A stretch of 64,000 nt of DNA, taken from positions 310,001 through 374,000 of the forward strand of contig PUQB01000210.1 in assembly GCA_003024785.1 (NCBI GenBank), read 5' to 3'. This DNA is from Selaginella tamariscina (lineage: Eukaryota; Streptophyta; Lycopodiopsida; Selaginellales; Selaginellaceae). The position numbers and the translations under genes are program-made. Shown here piece by piece: positions 52,972 to 61,972 of this stretch (position 1 is its first letter; each line of letters begins with the position of its first letter). The notes below the pieces were generated by a model. That model was given only the letters and a program-made list of their open reading frames with translations. It did no database searches and had not been told where the DNA came from.

Positions 52972-55852
52972 CTATCGCACTTCTGGAGGGAACTTTCTCA
53001 AATACTCCTTTATGGATTCGTTGGGGTACTCAGTTGAGAACCTATCTATCCACTTGTTCAGGTCCTCAACCATGGTCTTATCCTTTTCAACGGCAAACAC
53101 ACATGTATGCCGAAGGTAACACTCCTTCAAGACGGACCCCCTAGTGCAGTAGTCAAAAACCCACGCATCACTGTGAGGACCCCTGATCAAGTTGACGATG
53201 CTCCGTGCCGCTTGACTTGTAATGTTTGGATAACGTACATTGCCGAATACGTCACTCACCTATCGGTGTATCGGATGGAGGTTCAGGGCCGTTGGAGTGC
53301 AAACAGATGCCTGGCCAGTCATTTGGAAGCTTGAAATTGTTTGGCGCATTCCTAACAACCAAGTGAACAACGGTATCAATGCACTTGGGATTAGCATCGT
53401 TCATATAAAATCCTGTCCAACGATGTCTATTCTTCTTGGCGAAGGCGAAGGCAAAAGTATCGGTGACATGAGCAAGAATCAAGAAATAAATACCTGAAAA
53501 AGTAGGTATCAGTGAAGAGCGCAAGCATGAATTCAATAATAAATACCTTCTATGTATATGCTTGCACGGCTAAGTTTCTCCACCAGATCCTCTAGTGCCC
53601 TATCTGTCGAAAGATTTTTTGACACCCGCCGATCCATCACGAACAATTGAAACGGTTTCCTACAAGCAGTGATGTTACCCCATAAAGTCTCCGAATCTAA
53701 CAACAAACATCTGTAGGGCTTGTCGTGATTCGTAGCATCCTCCTTTATAAGGTTCAATTCGGTTCTCCGCTGCTGAAGGACTGCCATAAGAGAAGGCGTC
53801 ATCCCAATGTTCTCCTTTTTGGCGTTGGCGTGCAATAGATTCTTGCCTAGATCTTCCGATTGGTTCACCCATTCGACAAGCATATCATCGTTCGTCACAT
53901 GCAAATATTTGCTGACCTCTTCATATGTTGAGTCGAGGTCCAACCCAGTTTGTGGCAGTGTATTCCCAACCACTCCTTGAAATGCCTGACCGTCTTCAAC
54001 TCCATTGCCTTGAGATGAAAAGGAGAGGTTGGGCTGCTGTTATTAATTTGTAGTTTGCCATCGATCACCAAATCAGCCAAGACTTCCATCTCCTCCATCG
54101 TTGTTCCATTTAAAGGCTTCAACCATGTGAGCTTGAAATCGTTGTCTACATCCTTTGTAGATTGAACAGACTTAGCCTTCGGCGTCTTACTGGGTTTCTT
54201 TGCAGACTTTCTGAGGGCTCCCCTTCACTTGTCTGCTTCTTCTTCAGTGTTCCTTTTGAAAAGGATTCCATAATCCCCAACCATTTGGCAAAGATCCTAT
54301 CTTCGGGGCAAGAAATCAACATCATCAGAAAGGATGTTTCCTTCCCGCCCACCTGGGCAAAATCAACTGCTGCAATTTCTTCAACTCTCTGAGAAAAAAG
54401 ACAGATTAATATACCGGCGAGATAAATCCCGCCCAACAATTTGCTTACCCGGTAGTTCGCAGATTGTGTATTCCTGCAGTAGCTCTTTGTGGTCGCTCAA
54501 GAGATTCCCACACGGATCGCGTGTGTTTAAACTTCTCCCATATTTTGCTGTTGTAGTGGTTGGTGTCGGCAGCGTCCCATTCCGCCGATAACTTATGGTA
54601 CTGCTCGATTGTGAGATTCGGCTTAGCTAAAAACGCCGATCTTTTTGTCAGCTTCTCACGGGTATGCTCGGAAAGTTTTGTTGCCATCGTTCCTTTGTTG
54701 TGTTCATCGAGAAGTCGTTGGGCTGCCGTTATTGTGTGCTGGCCACTAATGATGTAGTACTTGATAGATTTTCTATTCTCCGTCTGAATCTTCATGAGTT
54801 GTTCTGGTGTTGTGATCCAGACTTTGTCAGCGCCCTTCCTTCTTTCATAGTATGGACACAAAACAGCATTATGTGGAACGGTATAAGAATTGTCGTCCTT
54901 CATCTTCTCCATGAGCTCAGCTACACGTTCCTGGTTGAGTGGCCTGTAATTGAAGTTTGGGTTGACGCTGCAATATTTAACCCTACAAGGATAAATCTTT
55001 TCATCCAACATCATTTCCTTGTGACTTATTGCAGCATGAGATGCCACAGGTGCAGCTGACAAAACGATTGATGATTTTCTTTTGCGATCCGAATCAACAT
55101 GTGTGATCCCCGACTGCAGCTGTTCTAGTGTTCTCGGCACACTCTTCCAGCTCCCGAAGCTTCCTAAGCAAATTGAACGTGATCTGTAGAGAACCTGAGA
55201 CCGAGCCACCCTCTCAATCTCCCTTATGATGTCGCTGTGTTCTTCTTCAATGTGAAGAGGGACGATTGCTCCACTTGTGGATGTTCTATATTGAAGCAAT
55301 CTCTGCTGAAAATACACCTACTCGATGAGTCTGAAGATCTTCGAAGTAGACATCTAATTGGATCCCCTCCATAGATGGGCTTTCGTTGAGCTGAAGAAGA
55401 ACTCCACGGTCAACATCATTAGTGAACACGTGAACATCATTATCCACAAGTCGACAACACCACCCGAGATTATTGTTGTAACTGGCGACCTCTGGATCCG
55501 AGAACGTGACATTGGATGGCAAGGCATATCTGTCGAGAATCGTCCAATCTGGGTTCGCAGCCTGCTTTCGGGTGCTTGACTAGCGAATCTACTTTCCATT
55601 GTTTTGCTTGTCCATGAGATGTGACAGAGGTTAATTTGACAGCAACCATGGTTGCTCCAATGCGCTTCCCATTTATCTTAAAATATGGCCAAGTTGATTC
55701 CAGAATCCCCCTGCCCATCTCTTCTCCTGCTCTCGTCTTCAATGTCACCTCAATTCCACATCTGTATACAACAGTATTTAATTCTTCAAGCACATATCCG
55801 AGTATAACAGATTTTATTTTAATTCTTACCCTGAATTTGACGACGACTCCAT
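52972..55852 (-). CDS. ParB-like domain protein with possible methyltransferase-like C-terminus (frame-broken)
   Basis: The start at 55,852 (MESSSNSG) is followed by an intron and an exon with GIEVTLKTRAGEEMGRGILE and YFKINGKRIGATMVAVKLTS. The middle (54,445-55,317) has NYRPLNQERVAELMEKMKDD and KYYIISGQHTITAAQRLL, the signature of a ParB/sulfiredoxin-type fold. The next exon begins VEEIAAVDFAQVGGKETSFL. The C-terminal half (52,972-54,120) includes YRCLLLDSETLWGNI, DTFAFAFAKKNRHRWTGFY and WVFDYCTRGSVLKECYLRHT then CVFAVEKDKTMVEDL. The last stretch resembles the S-adenosylmethionine-binding part of DNA methylases (D-x-C-x-G-S followed by an acidic residue). ParB plus methylase fusions are known in phages and bacteria, so this reading is inference. 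At least four one-base frame changes occur (near 55,560, 55,315, 54,215 and 54,010). An intron at about 54,380-54,445 contains the array palindrome. Confidence 0.65.
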
Positions 55853-56228
55853 ACTAATCACTGAATCTCCTTATTTGATTAAATCGTCCTTCTGCAAAAT
55901 AATACACTATGAATACAATTTATATAAAAACGCACAAACACTTGTCTAAACCCGAATATACAAAAATAATACACTGATAAATTCACATACACCTGAGAGA
56001 AGTGGACAGGATTAACTGTCCGAAGCTAACATTTGTGATAGTGCAAAAAACTGATAACATTTGGTTTTAGAACCACCACAAATGTGAGCTTTGGACAGTT
56101 ATACATGGTTTACTGGCTTTTACTCAAAATATTATGATAAGCAAAATATTATGATAAGATGATAAAAGTAAACAAAATGAGATATGCAACTTATATATAG
56201 TCATAAACATATATATTCACATGGAAGG
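55853..56228 (-). promoter_or_regulatory. Upstream region of the ParB-like gene with a 26-bp imperfect inverted repeat
   Basis: Arms at 56,012-56,037 (AACTGTCCGAAGCTAACATTTGTG) and 56,077-56,102 are near-perfect reverse complements separated by about 39 bp. This could form a hairpin or represent a tiny foldback element. The palindrome array starts at about 56,229. No other feature is seen. Confidence 0.5.
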
Positions 56229-57145
56229 TGCGGCGGGATTTATCTCGCCACATCTTTTATGCCTCCTAAAAGAGTGGGCGGGATTAATCTCGCCACCTTT
56301 CTGGAGGCCCTGAATGGGTGTGCGGGATTAATCCCGCCACCTTTCTCGTTCTCAGAGAGAATTGGGCAGGATTTATTTCTCACACCCCTTCAGGGGCTCC
56401 AGAAAGGCGGCGGGATTAATCCCGCCCACCATGTAAGGCATGGTGAAATTAATCCCACCACCCTTCTCAGTTCCCTCCATTGGTATTTTGTAAACCTTTC
56501 CGTCTCAGACAGAGTTAGTCGGGATTGATTCAACATACCAATGGAGGAAAAAAAGAAGGGTGGCGGGATTAATCCCGCCAATCCGCCACCGATAGAAGGT
56601 TCGGAGAGATTAATCCCGCCGCCCTCTCGTAAATCATGCGCTCACACATATATATTGGCTGCGGGATTAATCCCGCGGCATTTTGAACAGGGATGGGTGG
56701 GGGCGGGATTAATCCCGCCGCTTATATCCTGCGGAAGTGCCTGAGCGGCGGATTAATCCCGCCGCCCTCCGCGAAGGGCATGAGCGTGGGGCGGGATTAA
56801 TCCCGCCGTTCATGTCCTGCGTGAATTCCCTGGGCGGCGGATTAATCCCGCCGCCTTACGCGCAGGACATGTCATGCAGGCTCTTCGGTTAGCCTTCCGT
56901 GCAGGATCTTTCATGCAGGCTCTTCGGTTAGCCTCATGAGCGGCGAATTAATCCCGCCGCCCATCCCCTGTAAATGCCCTGTGCGGAATCCGGTGGGATT
57001 AATCCCGCCCATTAGGGCCTTCACACATGCCATTGCCGGCGAGATAAATCCCGCCGCATTCCGCGCAGGGCATGGGTGGGCGGCGGGATTAATCCCGCCG
57101 CCTTCGGTTTATCCTAGAGCGGCGGGATTAATCCCGCCGCTCGAG
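56229..57145. repeat. Palindrome array 1: about 19 units of GGCGGGATTAATCCCGCC
   Basis: Units lie near 56,231, 56,278, 56,321, 56,367, 56,409, 56,442, 56,520, 56,562, 56,607, 56,662, 56,703, 56,748, 56,791, 56,838, 56,943, 56,990, 57,039, 57,077 and 57,120. Most keep the full palindrome; some have GGATTTATCTC or GATAAATCCC variants. Spacers of about 20-30 bp are GC-rich and partly duplicated (TCATGCAGGCTCTTCGGTTA occurs twice, 56,873-56,935). The array is upstream of the divergent ParB-like gene. Open frames across it (GLIPPP or GGINPA repeats) are translation artefacts. Confidence 0.95.
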
Positions 57146-57212
57146 GCTTAGCGTGTGTGCAAGAGATAAAATTAATAAATAAAAAAATTATACAGATAAA
57201 AACACACACATA

Positions 57213-57255
<43 letters not shown>

Positions 57256-57698
57256 GTATAGGAGTGTACGTGTGTGTGCAAGAGATAGATAAATAAATAA
57301 AATTATACAGTACTGGTACACATAATATATGTGTGTTATATGTACATAGGTATATATATGTGTGTATATGTATATCGTGTGTATGCGTGTGAGCGAAACA
57401 AATAAAATCATACAGATAAACAAACACACACACACACATATATATACACAGGAGTGTGTGTGTGCGAAAGATAAAACTAATAAATAAATAAAATTATACA
57501 GATAAACACACACATATATATGTGTGTATATAGATATATAACCCATAGAGAAAGAGAGAGAGTCTGTGAATATATAAGCATATATATAAACTAGTGTTGT
57601 ATACTATTGTTAATATGCATTGATTATATATAATATGTGTGTGTGTGTGTGAAAGCAGTGTGCGTGTGTGTGGGAGAGATAGATCAATAAAAAATTAT
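57146..57698. repeat. Tandem microsatellite-rich units
   Basis: About three to four imperfect units of 100-130 bp recur. Each has AATAAATAAAATTATACAGATAAA followed by a (CA)n run and ATATATATGTGTGTATATA, in consensus form. No gene is seen; the sequence enters a run of Ns at 57,699. Confidence 0.7.
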
Positions 57699-58471
57699 NN
57701 NNNNNNNNNNNNNNNNNNNNNNNNNNNNNNNNNNNNNNNNNNNNNNNNNNNNNNNNNNNNNNNNNNNNNNNNNNNNNNNNNNNNNNNNNNNNNNNNNNNN
57801 NNNNNNNNNNNNNNNNNNNNNNNNNNNNNNNNNNNNNNNNNNNNNNNNNNNNNNNNNNNNNNNNNNNNNNNNNNNNNNNNNNNNNNNNNNNNNNNNNNNN
57901 NNNNNNNNNNNNNNNNNNNNNNNNNNNNNNNNNNNNNNNNNNNNNNNNNNNNNNNNNNNNNNNNNNNNNNNNNNNNNNNNNNNNNNNNNNNNNNNNNNNN
58001 NNNNNNNNNNNNNNNNNNNNNNNNNNNNNNNNNNNNNNNNNNNNNNNNNNNNNNNNNNNNNNNNNNNNNNNNNNNNNNNNNNNNNNNNNNNNNNNNNNNN
58101 NNNNNNNNNNNNNNNNNNNNNNNNNNNNNNNNNNNNNNNNNNNNNNNNNNNNNNNNNNNNNNNNNNNNNNNNNNNNNNNNNNNNNNNNNNNNNNNNNNNN
58201 NNNNNNNNNNNNNNNNNNNNNNNNNNNNNNNNNNNNNNNNNNNNNNNNNNNNNNNNNNNNNNNNNNNNNNNNNNNNNNNNNNNNNNNNNNNNNNNNNNNN
58301 NNNNNNNNNNNNNNNNNNNNNNNNNNNNNNNNNNNNNNNNNNNNNNNNNNNNNNNNNNNNNNNNNNNNNNNNNNNNNNNNNNNNNNNNNNNNNNNNNNNN
58401 NNNNNNNNNNNNNNNNNNNNNNNNNNNNNNNNNNNNNNNNNNNNNNNNNNNNNNNNNNNNNNNNNNNNNNN
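57699..58471. other. Assembly gap (run of N)
   Basis: The sequence is unknown here. Both edges are microsatellite-like, so the gap probably reflects unresolved simple repeats, and its true size may differ. Confidence 0.99.
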
Positions 58472-59689
58472 AATTATACGCACACTCCTATACATATATA
58501 CATACATACACACACACACACACAGATCTCACCTGTGTGGACAGCCGCCGCCGCCGATTTCACAGCCGCCGCCTCTTGAAACCCTAAGAATATACCTAAA
58601 CCCTAAAGGAATTAAATATATATATCAACCCTAATAGAATATTCCTTCTGAGAATATACTTAAACCCTAAAAAGAATAAAATATAGATTCGCCCTAAACG
58701 AATATTCTTTTATTATATTATTAGCGCGTGCGTGTGCGTGGGTGTATCACATACACCTCAAAAATATAAATCATGCAGGGATTTAACATGTGTGTGTCCA
58801 TGAGAGTGTTAAAGTTTCATGTGTATCAATACATACATACACATTGCATATATTAATACACATAATATATACATACACACGTGTATACACACAGACATAC
58901 ACACATATTACATGGGTTTAGGGTTTAGGGTTTAGGGTTTTGGATTTAGGATGGATCATGCATGGTGTGTATGTATGAGAGAAGAGAGAGTGTTGAAAAA
59001 TTATTTTTGTACACATTGCATATATTAGTACACATATATACTTACACATATTATACACAGATATACATACATAGTATATGAAGAGAGAGACAGTACATAT
59101 TATGGATCATGCATGGTGTGTATTATACACACAGACATACATACATATTAGTACATAATATTAGAGAGACCGAGTACATATTATAGATCATGCATGGTGT
59201 GTATGTTTGAGAGAAGAGAGACAGTACATATTAACATGGATCATGCATGGTGTGTATGTATGAGAGAAGACAGAAAGTACACATATATACATACAGAGTA
59301 CACATATACATACAGAGTACACATATATACATGCACACGTGTATACACACAGACATACATACATATTACATGAGTAAATTCATTGTGTTACATATTAGGG
59401 TTTAGGGTTTAGGGTTTAGGGTTTGCTCCCAACAAGCTTAATATAAATATTACACATGTAAATTCAATGTGTTACATACAGTCACACAGATTGAGTACAT
59501 ATATCATACATGCGTTGAACATGATGTTTTCAATAAAGAAGCAACCTATTTCTTCAGTTTGGTTTAGGGTTGTGCATGTGTGTGCATATGTGTTTTTGTA
59601 AGTTCTTGTAATGCGTGTGTAAATTTATGATTGTGTTTATATATGTGTGCAAAACAAACATCGAATAATTAAGAAAATAAAATTAATAA
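58472..59689. repeat. Telomere-type repeats and GATCATGCATGGTGTGTATG-bearing repeats
   Basis: Short (TTTAGGG)3-4 tracts lie at about 58,917-58,938 and 59,398-59,426, with scattered AAACCCTAA words at 58,580-58,680. A segment containing GATCATGCATGGTGTGTAT recurs near 58,952, 59,104, 59,187 and 59,233, each time followed by GAGAGA or CACACA runs. No coding signal is seen. Confidence 0.7.
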
Positions 59690-60415
59690 ACACACTAGGA
59701 ACATATTTTAAATTATACATAATAATATATGATTTTATCTAATATATAGCCATATATAGTTTTAATAATATAATTAATTTAATATTGATAAAAAGGTTTA
59801 ACATTGAAATATTCTTGAAATAATAAGAAATTAATTGAGAAAATCCCATTAATATATACAAATGTAAATTAAGTACTCAAATAATTAACTAAATTAATTA
59901 TCATAATCATGTTTAATATTGGAATATTCTTGGAATAATAAGAAAATAATAAAGAATATCCCATTAATATAAAGAAGATTAATTACTCAAGTAATTAAGG
60001 AAATGATATTAATATATATATTATTAAAACTATATATGACTATATATTAGATAAAATGATGTATTATTATGTATAATTTAAAATATGTTCATAGTGTGTA
60101 TTAATTTAATATTGATAATAAGGTTTAACACATGAATATTCTTGAAATAATAACAAATTAATTGAGAAAATCCCATTAATATATACAAATGTAGAATAAT
60201 TACTGCAATAATTAAGAACAAGACTAATTTAATTATGATAATCAGGTTTAATATTAGAATATTCTTCAAATATTAATAAAATATTAAAGAATATCCCATT
60301 GATACTAGGAAATGAAAACTAAATACTCGAGTAATTAAGAAAATAATAATAATAAACAGACTATGAATATATTTTAAATGATACATAATAATATATCAAT
60401 TTATTTATTGTATAA
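59690..60415. repeat. AT-rich repeat block with ~80-bp inverted arms (foldback-like)
   Basis: The arm at 59,690-59,771 (starting ACACACTAGGAACATATT) is a near-perfect reverse complement of 60,019-60,099. A partial third copy in direct orientation starts near 60,352. Between and beyond the arms, a unit with TTTAATATTGATAA...GAATATTCTTGAAATAATAA...GAGAAAATCCCATTAATAT recurs four times (near 59,772, 59,910, 60,105 and 60,247). Confidence 0.8.
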
Positions 60416-61018
60416 GTATATTTTATATATATATATAATATAAATATACTTGAATACTAAGAATGTAGAATATAGTCTAAAATTTCGTAATATTAAACAG
60501 CTTGAATCACTTGAATAACATTAAATGCAATTTTAAAATACTCATTGGAACTGGAGAGTATATATGTCAGAGTGTCGGATATTTGTGTCAACTCATCTTA
60601 AATTTTATTTTCTGTTCTTTTTAAAAAATTTGAATTTCTGACATATGTATTGTCGGTCTGACATGTAAATTTGAAAATGCATTTAATTTCCCACTCAAAT
60701 TCAGATCTGGTTCTTTCTCCGGCAAGGGTTTCTTCATTTCTGTATTTTTCACTCTTTAGATCTTCTTTTTTCTTCATAGTGATCATCTCAGGAGCGAGAT
60801 TAAATTGGGTGCTATTTTTATAGGAAAGCACGGCGCCTTCAGTGCTGTTTACAAGTAAGTATTATAAACAAATTTAAAAATACTTATTAAGATTCACTCT
60901 CTTACATTCTCTCTTAAAATTACAATTTAGGGGTTTAGAAATGCATTAGGATTATAATATATTCCGTTAGGGATTTATCACGTTTAAATATCCTTTTAAC
61001 TTAATATTCTAGGTTAAC
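60416..61018. other. AT-rich spacer before array 2
   Basis: No gene is recognised. The stretch at 60,640-60,850 is less AT-rich, but open frames there show no family resemblance. Confidence 0.35.
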
Positions 61019-61835
61019 CGGGCGGCGGGATTAATCCGGCCATTTCTTTTTCGCCTCTTTGAAGAAGTGGCGGGATTAATCCCGCCACCATCTCCCGGGC
61101 AATGCTTCTCCGCCACTGAAAAAGAGTGGCGGGATTAATCCCGTCGATAACCTTCTCAACTGATGAAGAGTTACCAGAATTTATTAGAAAGAGTTGTCGG
61201 CGGGATTAATCCCGCCAACCATTTTAGGAGGCAGGGAAGGGGTGGCGGGATTAATCTCGCCACCACTTCCCTGTTTTAAAGATTTGGGGACAGGATTTAT
61301 CCCGAGATCTCTTTGAAATCATAGTTTTGGAGAGAGTTATGTGCGGGTTTAATCCCGCCACCATTCCCCGTCGTAAGAATTGTGGCGGGATTAATCCCGC
61401 CTTGGACTCCCTCCGACAAGGAAGAGCCGGCGGGATTAATCCCGCCGCCTCTTCCTCCGACGAGGAAGGGAGTCCGGCGGGATTAATCCCGCCGACTCTC
61501 TCCGGCGAGGATGAGTCGGCGGGATTAATCCCGCCGGACTCCCCCCGAGAGGAAGAGGCGGCGGGATTAATCCCGTCGGACTTCCTTGGGAGGAGTCCAA
61601 GGCGGGATTAATCCCGCCGACTCTTCCGAGCTGTTGAGTCCGGCGGGATTAATCCCGCCGGACTCCCCCCGAGGAGGAAGAGGCGGCGGGATTAATCCCG
61701 CCGGCTCTTCCTTGTCGGAGGGAGTCCAAGGCGGGATTAATCCCGCCGACTCTCTCCGAAGGGTTGAGTCGGCGGCGGATTAATCCCGCCGCCGTTCCTG
61801 TCGGAGGGATCGTGGGCGGGATTAATCCGCCCATC
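61019..61835. repeat. Palindrome array 2: about 18 units of GGCGGGATTAATCCCGCC
   Basis: Units lie near 61,022, 61,068, 61,127, 61,199, 61,243, 61,290, 61,343, 61,384, 61,429, 61,474, 61,519, 61,559, 61,602, 61,641, 61,684, 61,731, 61,771 and 61,815. From 61,384 on, the spacing is regular at 39-47 bp and most cores are perfect. Spacers are GAGGAAG/CTTCCTC-rich and often themselves palindromic. Two 75-bp stretches (61,384-61,458 and 61,673-61,747) are exact reverse complements. The array ends about 140 bp before the transposase-like gene. Confidence 0.95.
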
Positions 61836-61972
61836 AGTTGTATTAATCAAACATGAGATATTATCTCTAACATAATTATGTATTATTGCATATGCATATT
61901 ATTAAGTAACCGTAATTCAGATTTCTTAAAAATATTGCATAAACAGATATCATAAATAATACAATTATTTAT

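Noticed and set aside
57639..58634. Long open frames of 274-331 codons across the gap
   Set aside because: They consist almost wholly of unknown residues from the run of Ns.
56184..61834. Open frames with repeated GLIPPP or GGINPA residues on both strands
   Set aside because: They are translations of the GGCGGGATTAATCCCGCC arrays; the palindrome reads through in several frames and there is no codon-level constraint.
56229..61835. CRISPR-like reading of the palindrome arrays
   Set aside because: The repeat is an 18-bp palindrome with variable, partly repeated spacers in a eukaryotic genome, with no cas genes; it is a repeat array, not a CRISPR.
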